Origin: Paracoccus kondratievae
GTDB lineage: Bacteria; Pseudomonadota; Alphaproteobacteria; Rhodobacterales; Rhodobacteraceae
Direction: 5' to 3'
Length of the DNA: 64,000 nt
Assembly: GCF_009301415.1 (NCBI RefSeq)
Contig: NZ_CP045072.1
Span: 2,191,405-2,255,404 of the forward strand
Below are positions 53,448-63,924 of the stretch, in pieces. Each line of letters begins with the position of its first letter. The stretch's first letter is position 1. Position numbers and translations under genes: made by a program. The notes under the pieces are model-generated. The model saw nothing but the letters and a program-made list of their open reading frames with translations, was not told the DNA's origin and ran no database searches.

Positions 53448-56400
53448 CTATGCACCGTCGGTGCCGGGGTCAAGGCCCGCCATGACCCGATCCAGCAGCG
53501 CATCCGGCAGCACCATCAGGCTGCGCGCGACCGTCCACAGAACCGCAACCCCGACCTGCGCATCGGGCCAGATCTGGCGCAGCGCAGCGCGATAGGCGGC
53601 CATCTGGCGCAGAATGCCCAAGGGCACCGCCTCGGGCCGGTCGGGCACTTCGCGGTTCGATTTGTAGTCAACGGCGACGATCCGTCCCGGCTCGATCACC
53701 AGCCGGTCCACCGCACCGGTCAGGGTGCCGATACCCGGAATATCGGCGGCCAAAGCTACCTCGGTCAGCACCTCGGCCTTGTCTGACAAGGCAAAGACCT
53801 GCGCAAGGTCCGGGGCCTCGATCACCGCGCGAACCTCATCCAGCAGCGCGCTCATCTCTTCGGAGCCGGGCAATCCGCCCTCGGCATCGGCAAGCACGTC
53901 GCGGGCGACCCCGGGCCAGTCCGAGGGGTCACGGTCGGGCAGATGCTCAAGCAGCAGATGCAGCCGGGTCCCGGCAAGCATTGCCGCCTCGGCGTCGCCA
54001 TCACCATCGCCGGGGGTACCAATCACCTTGGCCCCACCCAAAGCGGTCGCTGCCACCGGCCGGGCCTTTGGCGGCGCAGGCGGCGGGGACGAACGCAGCC
54101 ACTGCGGCTCATCCAGAGGTGCGCGGCTTTCCCGGATAGCTTCGGGCGCATTCTCGGGCCAGTCGCCAAAAGACAGGCGGCGGATCTCGCCGCCCCAAGG
54201 GGCGGGCAGGCGTGTTTGGGTCAGATCGCTGCGGCCCATGCCAGCCTCGACCATCGCGTGCCAGCTGTCCTCGCCCACGCCGGTATCACCGGCTGCGGCA
54301 ACGATCAGCCAGCTTTCTGCGCGCGTCAGACCTACATAGAGCAACCGCTTGCGTTCCTGTAGCTGACGCTCGGTTTGCAGCGCGGCCAGCTCTTCGACCG
54401 GCTCGGGACGCTCGCCATTGCGGCCCCGCCACAGCGCCAGCCCGTCCGGCCCGACCAGTACCGGCATCTCGCGCGGGGCACGGCGTGTCGCGCAGTCGGG
54501 CATGATGACGATCGGGCTTTCCAGACCTTTCGAGCCGTGCACGGTCATCACCCGGATCAACCCTTCGCCATCTCCGGCGGAACCGGCCTGACGGCGTACC
54601 TCGACATCGCCCCCGGTCAGCCAGACCAGAAACCCGGTCAGCGAGGGGGTCTCCATGCTTTCATAGCTCAGCGCCTGGGACAGCAGCTCATCTATGCCGT
54701 CCTCGGCCTCGGGACCCAGACGGGCGATCAGCCGCTCGCGCCCGCCATGGCGGATCAGCAGGCGCTGGATCAGGTCATAGGGGCGCATAAAGCCGGTCTG
54801 ACCCATCAGATCGGACAGCACCTCGACCGCATGACGGTGCTGGGATTCGCGCAACCGCCGCCACAGGTATTCGCCACGTTTTCGTCCCGAGGCGAGGCGA
54901 TAAAGTTCCTCTTCGGACAGACCGAACAGCGGCGAGCGCAGGCAGGCGGCCAGCGACAGATCATCCTCGGGCGTGGCCAGCACCGACAGCAGGGCGCGGA
55001 TGTCACGAACCGCCAGCTCTCCGGCCAGTTTCAGCCGGTCGGCACCGGCGACAGGCAGGTCTGCCGCCTTCAGCGCCGCGATGATCTCGGCAAAAAGCTC
55101 AGACCGGCGCTGGACAAGGATCAGCACATCCCCTGCGCGGATCCGGCGTGCCCTGCCGATCTTGGCGTCAAAGATCGGTTGGCCCAGCATGTCACCGACC
55201 GCGGCGGCGATGGCGCGGGCCAGCTGCACCGTTTCCGAATTCTCGGCCGGCTGATCGACCGGAGCGGTCCAGTCCCCCGGTTCGGGCTTTTCAGGTTTGG
55301 GGATCGGCGGCCACAGATCCACCCGGCCCGGCATCTTATCCCGAAAGGCGCGGTGCTGTGGCGGATCGCCAAGCCCGCGCGCCGCATCACCGGCAAAGAC
55401 CTGATCGACCAGCGACAGGATCGCGGTCGAACTGCGGAAAGAATGGCGCAGCTCAAGCATCTGCATGGGGTTCTGGACCGCCTCGAACGCCTCGGCAAAG
55501 CCCGCGCGCCGGGCCTCGAATACGGCGATATCGGCACCCTGAAACGAATAGATCGACTGTTTGGGGTCGCCAACGACAAAAAGGCTGCGCCGGTCCGTTC
55601 GCGCCCCCTGACCCGAGGTGAACTCATCCGTCAGCCGTTCGATCACCTGCCATTGGGCGGGACTTGTGTCCTGCGCCTCATCGACAAGGATATGATCAAT
55701 GCCGCCATCCAGCCGGAAAAGCACCCATTGCGCCATACTGTTTTCGGACAACAGCCGTGCGGTGCGTTCGATCAGATCGTCAAAGTCCAGATGGCCATGC
55801 GCCGCCTTATGGGCGCGATAGCGGGTCAGAAACGCATGGCCAAAGCGGTGCAGCGCCAGCGTCCGCTCAGCATGGGTCAGGGCAACACGACGAGGGCGGG
55901 CGGCCTCGACCCGCTCCATCAGGATGGCAAGGTCGTCGATCAGCCCGGCGCAGGGACCGTTGCGCAGATCCTTGGTCGGAAAGCTGTCATATTTGGCGCT
56001 GAAGGGTTGCTTCGCCCCCGCACCGGTCAGCAGCACCGATTCAAGGATCGCAAGCTCGGCCAGCCCCGGCTGCGTCCAATTGCCGGGCATCAGCTTTTCT
56101 GCCGCCTTCTGGTCGGTGCTGCGGCCTTTCAGCAGATGCGGGATCAGCGCCGGAATGACCATCGCGCCATCCGCGAAACATTCCGCCAGCAGCGCCTGCA
56201 TGTCCTCGCCAGGTTCAAGCCCGCTGGCCGCCCATAGCGTATCGCGGTCCGCAGGTGCATCGAACCCTCGCAACCCGGCAAGAAAGGCGTCAAGTTTGTC
56301 GCCGGAATGCAAAAGCAGAAGGTCCTGCAATTCAGGCACCTGATCGCGGGCCATCTCCTCGATGATCTCGGCGCGGATCAGGGCGGCGCTGCGGTCATCA

Positions 56401-56828
56401 AGTTCGGTAAAGCCGTGGGGCACCCCGGCCTCGATCGGAAAGCGGCGCAGGACCCCGGCGCAAAAGCTGTGGATCGTCTGGACCTTCAGCCCGCCCGGCG
56501 TCTCGATTGCGCGGGCAAACAGCCGGCGCGCGGCAGGCAGATCAGGCGCGCCCGCCTCGCCCAGCCGGGCCAGCTCGGCGCGCAGATCGGCCTCGGGCAG
56601 CATCGCCCATTTACCCAGTCGCGACAAAAGACGGTTCTGCATCTCGGTCGCTGCGGCCTTGGTATAGGTCAGGCACAGGATGCGCTCGGGTGCGGTTCCG
56701 GCCAGCAGAAGCCGCGCCACGCGGTCGGTCAGCACCCGTGTCTTGCCCGAGCCCGCATTCGCGGTCAGCCAGGTCGAGCGATGCGGGTCCGCCGCCCGCA
56801 CCTGCGCCAGCGTCGCCTCATCCATCAT
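53448..56828 (-). CDS. addA: Double-strand break repair helicase-nuclease AddA
   Basis: AddA is the UvrD-type helicase and nuclease subunit of AddAB, which resects double-strand breaks for RecA. The 1126-residue protein has Walker A in [20 protein letters not shown] (residues 22-41), motif II in [20 protein letters not shown], later helicase motifs ([39 protein letters not shown]) and a C-terminal PD-(D/E)XK nuclease ([20 protein letters not shown]). Two tandem ATGs at 56828 and 56825 overlap the end of addB, so translation is coupled. GAGG lies seven bases before the first ATG. Confidence 0.96.
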   Translation of the reverse strand: MMDEATLAQVRAADPHRSTWLTANAGSGKTRVLTDRVARLLLAGTAPERILCLTYTKAAATEMQNRLLSRLGKWAMLPEADLRAELARLGEAGAPDLPAARRLFARAIETPGGLKVQTIHSFCAGVLRRFPIEAGVPHGFTELDDRSAALIRAEIIEEMARDQVPELQDLLLLHSGDKLDAFLAGLRGFDAPADRDTLWAASGLEPGEDMQALLAECFADGAMVIPALIPHLLKGRSTDQKAAEKLMPGNWTQPGLAELAILESVLLTGAGAKQPFSAKYDSFPTKDLRNGPCAGLIDDLAILMERVEAARPRRVALTHAERTLALHRFGHAFLTRYRAHKAAHGHLDFDDLIERTARLLSENSMAQWVLFRLDGGIDHILVDEAQDTSPAQWQVIERLTDEFTSGQGARTDRRSLFVVGDPKQSIYSFQGADIAVFEARRAGFAEAFEAVQNPMQMLELRHSFRSSTAILSLVDQVFAGDAARGLGDPPQHRAFRDKMPGRVDLWPPIPKPEKPEPGDWTAPVDQPAENSETVQLARAIAAAVGDMLGQPIFDAKIGRARRIRAGDVLILVQRRSELFAEIIAALKAADLPVAGADRLKLAGELAVRDIRALLSVLATPEDDLSLAACLRSPLFGLSEEELYRLASGRKRGEYLWRRLRESQHRHAVEVLSDLMGQTGFMRPYDLIQRLLIRHGGRERLIARLGPEAEDGIDELLSQALSYESMETPSLTGFLVWLTGGDVEVRRQAGSAGDGEGLIRVMTVHGSKGLESPIVIMPDCATRRAPREMPVLVGPDGLALWRGRNGERPEPVEELAALQTERQLQERKRLLYVGLTRAESWLIVAAAGDTGVGEDSWHAMVEAGMGRSDLTQTRLPAPWGGEIRRLSFGDWPENAPEAIRESRAPLDEPQWLRSSPPPAPPKARPVAATALGGAKVIGTPGDGDGDAEAAMLAGTRLHLLLEHLPDRDPSDWPGVARDVLADAEGGLPGSEEMSALLDEVRAVIEAPDLAQVFALSDKAEVLTEVALAADIPGIGTLTGAVDRLVIEPGRIVAVDYKSNREVPDRPEAVPLGILRQMAAYRAALRQIWPDAQVGVAVLWTVARSLMVLPDALLDRVMAGLDPGTDGA

Positions 56829-59760
56829 CGCCGAACCTCTGCTTTTTCGGCATCTCGGTCGTGTCCCATTCCCCATGCCGTGACAGGTGGTCATAGTCGC
56901 TGGCATGGTCCGACCGCTCCATCGCCAGACGGGCGGTAAAGCCGCGCTCGCCCGTCAGATAACGGCGGATCAGGGTCACAAAGCCCTGCCAGGTTTCCTC
57001 GGCAAGTTCGGGGCTGAACTCGCGGCCCTGGGTTTTTCCCTCGCCGCCAAGCTGGATATAGCTGATCCCTTCGACCTCAGCCGGACCCAGCGCCTGAAAG
57101 GCTCCGTTCTGAACCATCGCCGCCTCAAGCGGCAGTTGCTTGTCGAAATGCCGGATCTGCTTATCGGTCGGGGGCGGGCCGGATTTGTAGTCATAGACAT
57201 GCACCCGGCCGTCCTGCAGCAGATCCAGCCGGTCGGGTCGGGCGATCAGACGGAAATCCAGCCCCTCGACACTCAGGGCGCCGTATTCCTCGACCACGGT
57301 CGGGGTGCCGCGCGACAGCCGGTCGACCTCATCCGCGATCAGCCGATCAGCAATACCGGCGATACGCGCCCGCCAGAAAAGCCGCGCCGAGGGCCATGGC
57401 ACCTCGGCCTCAAGCACCTCATCGGTGATGGACAGCAAGCGCGATTTCATCGCCGCAGGTGTCTCGGGCAGTTCGGGAAGGCCACGCAGAAAGCGGTCCA
57501 TGATCACATGCAGGACGTTGCCCCGCTCGGCCGCGTCCGGCTCGGGGCGCAAGGGATCCAGCGCGCGCAGGCCCAGAACCCGGCGGGCATAGACCGAATA
57601 GGGGTCGCGGATCAGTGTCCGCACCTCGGTCACCGACATTTCACGCAGCGCCGGGGGCGGCGGGACAGGCGAAGGACGCGGCGCAGGCTCAGGCTGAATG
57701 CGCGGACGGGCCTGGACCTCGACAAGATCAAGCCAGTACCGACCGCGGCTGCGCATCGCCTCCAGCGCTTCGGGCCCCTGCTGGGCGGGCAGGCCGCCAA
57801 GCAGGTTCACAAGCCGGTTCAGCCAGCGCGAGGGGATCGTCTCGGCCTCGGCATCGCGGCGGGCGCGGGTCAGCACCACCTGCGCAGCGCCAACCGCCTG
57901 CTGAAAGTCATGCGCGGCAAGACCCACGCGCCGTTCGGGCAGGGTCAGCCCCGCTGCCAGCCGCATCGGCCGCGACAGCCAGGGATCAGGGGGCAGCGCC
58001 TGCGGCCAGCCTCCCTCGTTCAGGCCGGACAGGATGACCAGTCCGGCCTCGGGTCCGACCGCCTCGGTCCGGGCCTCACGCGGGCCGCGAAAACGGACCA
58101 GAGGATGGGCGGCCACATCCTGCCGCACCGCCTGACCTTGCAGCTCTTCGTAAAGCAGATCGCGGAATTCGCCCGGACGCAGATCATGGCCCATGGCGGC
58201 ATGAGCGGCCAGATGGTCAAGCACCCCGCGCGCAAGCCCGCCCGATGCCTTGGCCCACAGTCCGGACGATTCTGCATCCCCCCCCGGACCCGCGGCCAGC
58301 TCTTCGGCCAAGGCGCGCAGATCGCGCAGCCGGTCGGCCAGCGGGCGCGGTGCCCGGTCGCGGGCCAGCGGCACGATCCGCTCAAGCAGACCTGCCAGCC
58401 ACAGCGCCCAGGGTTTGCTAGAGGCATCGCCCCTGTCCGCCCAGTCCCGCAGCGCCTTACCATCGGGAAAGGCGGGGCCGTTGCGACGCAGGTGCAATTC
58501 CAGATCGCGGGTGTGGCGGTTGTGTTCGCGCCGGTAATCAGCGCCAAGCCCGGTTGCCGTCACCGGATGCTTAAGCAGCACCAGCAACGCGTCCACCATC
58601 ATTTCCGTCCCGAAAAGATCGGCGACATGACGCAGGAACAGGCCGGGCGCGGTCAGTGGCAGGGGCTGACCGGCGGAATCGTCAGGGATGATGCCCCAGC
58701 GGTCCAGCGCTGACTGCACGCGACGGGTCAGCATGCGGTCAGCGGCAATCAGTGTCACCGGCCGGGCATCCCCGACCGCCTTGCGGATGATAAGCGCGAC
58801 GGCCTCGGCCTCTTCGCCGGGACTTTCGGCTTCGATCAGTGTCAGGTTTGCGGTCGCAGGCGGCAGATCGCCAAGCTGCGGACCTTCCTCAATCCATTGG
58901 TCGGTGACTGGTGCAGGCCGCAGCGCCAGCGAAATCAGCCTGTTGCGTGCCGGATCAGGGGCCGCACCCTCGACCCATTCGCGGGGTGGGCCGAATTCCT
59001 CCAGAAAGGGCGCATAGCGGGCCTGGGGGTGATCCTCGGCCATGACATCCAGCCCGTCCCAGACCGATTGCGGCAGGTCGGCATCAAACCCGGGCAGCAC
59101 CACCGCCCCCATCGGCAGGCGGGCCACGGCGCGCATGAAATCCCGGGTCGCGCCATGCGAGCCAGTCGAGCCCGCGACAATCACCGGCCCTTGCGGCAAT
59201 TTCTCGCCCCGCGCCCAGGCAGCGGCAAGCGCCTCGGCCGCGGCGCGCTGCCGGGCCTCGCGGTCCTGCGGCGGATCGGCAAGATAGTAGCCCGCCGCAA
59301 TCTTGAGAAAGGCCAGCGCCCGACCCCAATGCTGGGCATGTTCGCTGGCGTCGATCTTTTCAAGCGCGTCGGGACCAAGCCCCTCAAGCTGCATCTCGGC
59401 CATCAGCGCCGCAAGCGATGCCGCCAGTTCCGGCACCGACTGCCCTTGCGCCAGATCGGGATCGGCCCGCAGCGCCGCGTCTATCAGCCGCCCCAGCTCC
59501 AGCCGGCGGGCCAGAGGCGCGGTGGCCGCGCCGCCGCCCAGATCGGCGATCAGTCGCAATTGCGGCAAAAGCAGCGGCCCGCGCCGGATAAAGGCCTGAC
59601 GCAGCGCCATCAGCGACTGACCCGAGTTCGCATAGACCGTGACCCGTGCCATCTCTTGCGGGGGGCGGCCCTCCATGCGGCGGATCAGCCCCTCGGCCAG
59701 CGCGCCGGGAAAATCGGCTCCGCAGGGCAGGGCGAACAGGCCGTTCTGCCAGTCACTCAT
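56818..59760 (-). CDS. addB: Double-strand break repair protein AddB
   Basis: The 980-residue AddB subunit has a helicase-like but inactive N-terminal half, consistent with the alphaproteobacterial form, which lacks a good Walker A. It ends in a PD-(D/E)XK nuclease domain (LIARPDRLDLLQDGRVHVYD, YKSGPPPTDKQIRHFDKQLP). VILSGLNEGGWPQALPPDPW and SVTEVRTLIRDPYSVYARRV are family blocks. No iron-sulfur cysteine set is visible, unlike the Bacillus enzyme. The ATG at 59760 overlaps the stop of the upstream nucleotidyltransferase gene; the 3' end overlaps addA. Confidence 0.95.
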   Translation of the reverse strand: MSDWQNGLFALPCGADFPGALAEGLIRRMEGRPPQEMARVTVYANSGQSLMALRQAFIRRGPLLLPQLRLIADLGGGAATAPLARRLELGRLIDAALRADPDLAQGQSVPELAASLAALMAEMQLEGLGPDALEKIDASEHAQHWGRALAFLKIAAGYYLADPPQDREARQRAAAEALAAAWARGEKLPQGPVIVAGSTGSHGATRDFMRAVARLPMGAVVLPGFDADLPQSVWDGLDVMAEDHPQARYAPFLEEFGPPREWVEGAAPDPARNRLISLALRPAPVTDQWIEEGPQLGDLPPATANLTLIEAESPGEEAEAVALIIRKAVGDARPVTLIAADRMLTRRVQSALDRWGIIPDDSAGQPLPLTAPGLFLRHVADLFGTEMMVDALLVLLKHPVTATGLGADYRREHNRHTRDLELHLRRNGPAFPDGKALRDWADRGDASSKPWALWLAGLLERIVPLARDRAPRPLADRLRDLRALAEELAAGPGGDAESSGLWAKASGGLARGVLDHLAAHAAMGHDLRPGEFRDLLYEELQGQAVRQDVAAHPLVRFRGPREARTEAVGPEAGLVILSGLNEGGWPQALPPDPWLSRPMRLAAGLTLPERRVGLAAHDFQQAVGAAQVVLTRARRDAEAETIPSRWLNRLVNLLGGLPAQQGPEALEAMRSRGRYWLDLVEVQARPRIQPEPAPRPSPVPPPPALREMSVTEVRTLIRDPYSVYARRVLGLRALDPLRPEPDAAERGNVLHVIMDRFLRGLPELPETPAAMKSRLLSITDEVLEAEVPWPSARLFWRARIAGIADRLIADEVDRLSRGTPTVVEEYGALSVEGLDFRLIARPDRLDLLQDGRVHVYDYKSGPPPTDKQIRHFDKQLPLEAAMVQNGAFQALGPAEVEGISYIQLGGEGKTQGREFSPELAEETWQGFVTLIRRYLTGERGFTARLAMERSDHASDYDHLSRHGEWDTTEMPKKQRFGDDG

Positions 59761-60424
59761 CAATCAGTGCCTCGGCCAGCGGGATGCAGTCAGGCCGGCC
59801 AACGTCACACCACAGGCCGGGGTGGACAAGGCCGTAAGCCCGGCCCTCGGCAATCATCAGGTCCCACAGGCGGTTCAGCGAAAACACCTCATCGGGGATC
59901 TCGGCCAGCCGGTCGTGCCGGATGATCTGCGCGCCGCCATAGACCAGGTCCCCCTTGCGGATCAGCCGGCCTGCGGGGTCAAGGCTGAAATCTCCGCCCC
60001 CCTGACGGCCACGCGTCTGCGCAAGCGGCACCAGCATCAAAAGCGCGTCCATATCCTCGCGCCAGCCATCAAGCAGCGCGCGGACCGGGTTCGGACCAGT
60101 CCAGATCACATCGGGATTCACGGTGATGACCGGGCCCGGGCCCAGCAACGGCAGTGCCTTGCGCAGCCCGCCCCCGGTTTCAAGCAACAGATCGGATTCG
60201 TCCGAAATGGCGACATCCTGTCCGGCAAGGTGGTCACGTATCTGCTGGCCCAGATGGTGGATGTTCACCGCCAGCCGGGTGGCGCCCGCCTGCCGTCCCA
60301 GCGCCAGCGCCCGGTCAAGCAGCGTCTGGCTGCCGACCTTGATCAACGGTTTCGGTACCCGGTCGGTCAACGGCGCCATGCGGGTGCCCTTGCCCGCAGC
60401 AAAGACCATCATCGGCAAGCTCAT
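59753..60424 (-). CDS. Sugar-1-phosphate nucleotidyltransferase (MurU-like)
   Basis: The 223-residue protein is a nucleotidyltransferase with the pyrophosphorylase signature MVFAAGKGTRMAPLTDRVPK and TVNPDVIWTGPNPVRALLDG as the metal-binding Asp region. Size and neighbourhood match MurU, which makes UDP-MurNAc from MurNAc-1-phosphate in peptidoglycan recycling; a mannose-1-phosphate guanylyltransferase is the alternative. Its start overlaps the stop of the tsaE-amgK fusion gene (ATGA), and the AmgK kinase supplies exactly the sugar-1-phosphate that MurU uses. Confidence 0.87.
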   Translation of the reverse strand: MSLPMMVFAAGKGTRMAPLTDRVPKPLIKVGSQTLLDRALALGRQAGATRLAVNIHHLGQQIRDHLAGQDVAISDESDLLLETGGGLRKALPLLGPGPVITVNPDVIWTGPNPVRALLDGWREDMDALLMLVPLAQTRGRQGGGDFSLDPAGRLIRKGDLVYGGAQIIRHDRLAEIPDEVFSLNRLWDLMIAEGRAYGLVHPGLWCDVGRPDCIPLAEALIDE

Positions 60425-61839
60425 CCGGCAATCCCTTCGATCACCTTGGGCGTGGGGGCGGGGACACCCTCCAGTGCCTCGACCAGCGGGGCCAGCGCAG
60501 GATGGGTCAGGTCGCGCTGGATCGCCGCCCAGACGCGCGGCATGAACGCCAGGTAGCGCCGCTTGCCGTCGCGCTGTGCCAGCCGGGTAAAGATACCCAT
60601 GATGCGCAGGTTGCGCTGCGCGCCCAGCAGCGCATAGACGGCACGGAACCGCGCCTCATCAACCCCGGTCGCGGCGATGTAACGGGCGATCTGGGCCTCT
60701 TCGATCTCGGGCGCGACATCGCGGCGCGCATCCTGCAATGCCGAGACAAGGTCATAGGCCGGGTGCACCGCCACCGCGTCCTGAAAATCCAGAAGCCCCA
60801 GCGGAGCATCGTCGCGCCAGACGACATTCTCGGCGTGAAAGTCACGCAGACCCAGCACCGGAGGCATGTCCGCGGCCAGTTCGGCATGCAGCCGTTCGAT
60901 CACCGGGGCGACCTCGGCCCCCTTGCCGGGCGCGCCAGCGGCGGCGGGGTAATATTCGGCAAAAAGCCCGACCTGATGGGCCAGTTCCGCCCCATCGAGG
61001 CGCAGCACGAAATCGGGCGGCTCGTGCCCATGCAGCTGCACCAGAAGGTCGGTCATGCGATCATAGATACGCGGCGCAAGCTCGGGCTGGGCCTCAAGCA
61101 CGCGGGCAACCAGATCGTCGCCCAGATCCTCGATCAGCAGCAGGCCCTGCGCCTGATCGGTGGCGAGTATCCCGGGCGCATGCAGGTCAAGGGCGCGCAG
61201 CCATTGCGTCATCGCCACATAGGGCGCGGTCACACCGGGCGAGGCATCCATCAGCACCGCACTGCGCCCGTCCGGTTCGATCAGCCTGAAGTAGCGCCGC
61301 GACGAGGCATCTCCGGCCAGCGGGACCAGCCGCGCCTCGGACCAGCCGGCGCGATGGATCAGCCGGGCAATGGCGGGCAGGCGGGTCATCGCGCCCCAAT
61401 GCGGCTCGGCCCCGGCAATCGTGATACGGCGCAGATCGGGCGCCTCGGGCAAGGGCTCCAGCCCGATGGTCAGCGGATCGGGCAGGGGGCCGCCGTGTTC
61501 GGGCCATTCGATCAGCACGATCGCCTCACGCATGGCATCATCAAGGCCCAGCTCTTCCAGCTCGTCGGGATGGGTCAGCCGGTAAAGATCGGCGTGCCAG
61601 ATCTCGGTCCCCATCGGGTCGGCATAGGTCTGGACAAGGGTAAAGGTCGGGCTGGGCACCTCTTCGGCCCCCGCACCCTGACGTGCGCGGATAAGGGCGC
61701 GGGCGAAATGCGTCTTGCCCGCACCGACCGGCCCCTGCAACGCGACCACGTCGCCGGGTTTCAGAACAGCCGCCATGATCCGCGCAAGGCATGCGGTCAG
61801 GTCGGCATCGGCATGATCAAGCGTCGCAAGCAGGGTCAT
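60421..61839 (-). CDS. TsaE-AmgK fusion: tRNA t6A ATPase plus sugar kinase
   Basis: The 472-residue protein joins two enzymes in one frame. Residues 1 to about 145 are TsaE, the ATPase needed for the t6A37 tRNA modification (Walker A GPVGAGKT at 36-43; [33 protein letters not shown]). From about residue 150 it is an aminoglycoside phosphotransferase-like kinase of the AmgK type ([30 protein letters not shown] catalytic loop; [20 protein letters not shown]). AmgK phosphorylates MurNAc/GlcNAc at C1 for peptidoglycan recycling, and the MurU-like gene follows with an ATGA overlap. From memory this fusion recurs in Rhodobacterales. The start at 61839 has an AGG 10 bases upstream. Confidence 0.88.
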   Translation of the reverse strand: MTLLATLDHADADLTACLARIMAAVLKPGDVVALQGPVGAGKTHFARALIRARQGAGAEEVPSPTFTLVQTYADPMGTEIWHADLYRLTHPDELEELGLDDAMREAIVLIEWPEHGGPLPDPLTIGLEPLPEAPDLRRITIAGAEPHWGAMTRLPAIARLIHRAGWSEARLVPLAGDASSRRYFRLIEPDGRSAVLMDASPGVTAPYVAMTQWLRALDLHAPGILATDQAQGLLLIEDLGDDLVARVLEAQPELAPRIYDRMTDLLVQLHGHEPPDFVLRLDGAELAHQVGLFAEYYPAAAGAPGKGAEVAPVIERLHAELAADMPPVLGLRDFHAENVVWRDDAPLGLLDFQDAVAVHPAYDLVSALQDARRDVAPEIEEAQIARYIAATGVDEARFRAVYALLGAQRNLRIMGIFTRLAQRDGKRRYLAFMPRVWAAIQRDLTHPALAPLVEALEGVPAPTPKVIEGIAG

Positions 61840-61870
61840 CACAGGAAACCTAATGCGGGACGCGCCCCTG

Positions 61871-62677
61871 TCAAAGCCCCAGAACGTCGGCCATGTCGTA
61901 TTCCCCCGGCCCCTTGTCCTGTCCCCACAGCGCAGCGCGCAACGCACCGCGGGCAAAGATGGCGCGGTCGGTGGCAACATGGCGCAGCACCACCCGTTCA
62001 CCCGCAGTGGCAAAGATCACATCGTGTTCGCCCACGATATCGCCGCCACGAATGGCGCTGAAACCGATCGAGCCGGGAACACGGGCGCCAGTGATCCCTT
62101 CGCGCACCGGGGTGCGCAGCTCGTCCAGGCTGTGGCCCCGCCCGGCGGCGGCAGCTTCGCCCAGCATCAGCGCCGTGCCCGAAGGAGCATCGACCTTGCG
62201 GTTGTGATGGGCCTCGACCACCTCGACATCCCAGTCCTCGCCCAGGGTGGCTGCGATCCTGCGGGTCAGGCCGACAAGCAGGTTCACCCCAAGGCTCATG
62301 TTTCCCGCGCGTATGATCGGCGCATGACGGGCGGCCGCTTTCAGCTTGGCCAGATCTTCGGGCTCAAAGCCGGTGGTGCCGATCACATGCACGGCACGCG
62401 CCTGCGCGGTCAGTTCCGCAAAGGCCACGGTTGTCGCCGGAGTGGTAAAATCAATCACCGCCTGTGCCTTGGCAATCGCCTCGACCGGGTCGTCGGTCAC
62501 GGTGATTCCCAGCGCCGCACCGCCCATTGCCTCACCCAGGTCACGGCCGACCCAGGAGTTGCCCTCGCGCACGATGGCACCGGCAAGGCGGGCCTGATCC
62601 GAGGCAAGAACGGTGCGCACAAGCATCTGACCCATGCGGCCGGATGCGCCCGTGATGACGATTCCCGGTTTTTCCAT
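61871..62677 (-). CDS. dapB: 4-hydroxy-tetrahydrodipicolinate reductase
   Basis: DapB makes tetrahydrodipicolinate with NAD(P)H in the lysine/diaminopimelate pathway. The 268-residue protein has the dinucleotide motif [31 protein letters not shown], the [20 protein letters not shown] region, the catalytic [20 protein letters not shown] (His and Lys), and a C-terminal [20 protein letters not shown]. It is transcribed away from rbfA with 69 bases between starts, and its stop is 31 bases from the start of the tsaE-amgK fusion gene. Confidence 0.96.
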   Translation of the reverse strand: MEKPGIVITGASGRMGQMLVRTVLASDQARLAGAIVREGNSWVGRDLGEAMGGAALGITVTDDPVEAIAKAQAVIDFTTPATTVAFAELTAQARAVHVIGTTGFEPEDLAKLKAAARHAPIIRAGNMSLGVNLLVGLTRRIAATLGEDWDVEVVEAHHNRKVDAPSGTALMLGEAAAAGRGHSLDELRTPVREGITGARVPGSIGFSAIRGGDIVGEHDVIFATAGERVVLRHVATDRAIFARGALRAALWGQDKGPGEYDMADVLGL

Positions 62678-62746
62678 ACTCGATCTCCCGTTTCAGGCAT
62701 GTCTATCCCGTTGCGGCGCGGGCCGCGACCCCCTACATCTGCGCCC

Positions 62747-63178
62747 ATGGCACAGAACCGCTTTCATTCCGGCGCAGGATCTTCGCATCATGGCCCCTCG
62801 CAGCGCCAGCTTCGCGTCGGCGAGCTGATTCGCCGCACGCTTTCCGACGTCCTCCTGCGGGGGGACGTTCACGACCCCGACCTGAACCGGCATTCGATCA
62901 CGGTCGGAGAGGTCAGGACTTCGCCCGATCTCAAGGTCGCAACTGCCTATGTGCTGCCGCTGGGCGGGCACGATGCCCAGGAGGCGCTGGCCGCGCTGCG
63001 CCGCAACTCGGGCGAGCTGCGCCACCTTGTCGCCAAGGCGATGACGCTGAAATACGCGCCGCAGCTGCGCTTTGTCCTAGACGAGACCTTCGACCGTATG
63101 GATGACACCCGCCGCCTTCTGTCCGAAGATCGCGTGCGGCGTGATATCGAATCGGCCCCGGAAGACGATGAAGACTGA
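62747..63178 (+). CDS. rbfA: 30S ribosome-binding factor RbfA
   Basis: RbfA is a KH-fold factor needed for late 30S maturation and 16S rRNA processing. The 143-residue protein shows [51 protein letters not shown] and [20 protein letters not shown]. The ATG at 62747 is placed where the family N-terminus begins ([10 protein letters not shown]). It overlaps the next gene by 11 bases. rbfA-truB is a standard pair; here one gene lies between them. Confidence 0.93.
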   Translation: MAQNRFHSGAGSSHHGPSQRQLRVGELIRRTLSDVLLRGDVHDPDLNRHSITVGEVRTSPDLKVATAYVLPLGGHDAQEALAALRRNSGELRHLVAKAMTLKYAPQLRFVLDETFDRMDDTRRLLSEDRVRRDIESAPEDDED

Positions 63179-63923
63179 CCTCAGGCGCCGGCTTGGCCTC
63201 GCCATCGGCGCGCTGATCGCCATGACCCTGCCCGCCGTAGCAGGGATCTGCGAAAAGCGTGACTTTGACGGGCAGAACTATGTGATCTGCACGCTGACGG
63301 CCGAACAGGAGCCGGGGCTCAGGCTGTGGCTGAACAGTCCCGACGGGCGTGTTCTGGGCGATTTTACCTCTGTTCGCCGCACCCTCGCCGAAGACGAAGT
63401 GCTGGGGTTTGCCATGAACGCGGGCATGTATCACCCCGATTACTCTCCGGTCGGGCTTTACGTCAGTGAGGGCGTCACCCGACACGATCTGGTCACGGCG
63501 GGCGGAGGCGGCAATTTCGGCATGTTGCCAAACGGCGTCTTTTGCGCCGGCGGCACGCGGCCCTATCAGGTGATCGAAAGCCGCGCTTTTGCCAAGGCCC
63601 GGCCCGAATGCCGCATCGCCACCCAGTCGGGACCGATGCTGGTGATCGACGGCGCACTGCACCCGCGCTTTCTGGTGGACAGCGACAGCCGCTATATCCG
63701 CAACGGTGTCGGCGTCTCGCCCGACGGACAGACGGCGTGGTTCGCCATCTCGGACCGCGCAGTGACCTTTCACGAATTCGGCCGGTTGTTCCGCGACGGG
63801 CTTGGGGCGCGTGACGCGCTCTATTTCGATGGCTCGGTCTCGCGGCTATACGCCCCAGACCTTGGCCGCGCCGATTTCGGCCGACGGCTGGGGCCGATTA
63901 TTGGATATGTAGGACAGAACTAG
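63168..63923 (+). CDS. NAGPA/DUF2233-type phosphodiester glycosidase family protein
   Basis: The 251-residue protein has a signal peptide ([20 protein letters not shown]) and a domain with [72 protein letters not shown] and [20 protein letters not shown]. This pattern fits the DUF2233/NAGPA family, related to the enzyme that removes GlcNAc from phosphodiesters; several bacterial members are secreted or periplasmic. It begins inside the end of rbfA and ends just before truB, so it has been inserted into the usual rbfA-truB order and probably shares their transcript. Confidence 0.87.
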   Translation: MKTDLRRRLGLAIGALIAMTLPAVAGICEKRDFDGQNYVICTLTAEQEPGLRLWLNSPDGRVLGDFTSVRRTLAEDEVLGFAMNAGMYHPDYSPVGLYVSEGVTRHDLVTAGGGGNFGMLPNGVFCAGGTRPYQVIESRAFAKARPECRIATQSGPMLVIDGALHPRFLVDSDSRYIRNGVGVSPDGQTAWFAISDRAVTFHEFGRLFRDGLGARDALYFDGSVSRLYAPDLGRADFGRRLGPIIGYVGQN

Positions 63924-63924
63924 A

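Noticed and set aside
54375..56237. 620-codon plus-strand frame
   Set aside because: Antisense to addA; lacks any protein motif.
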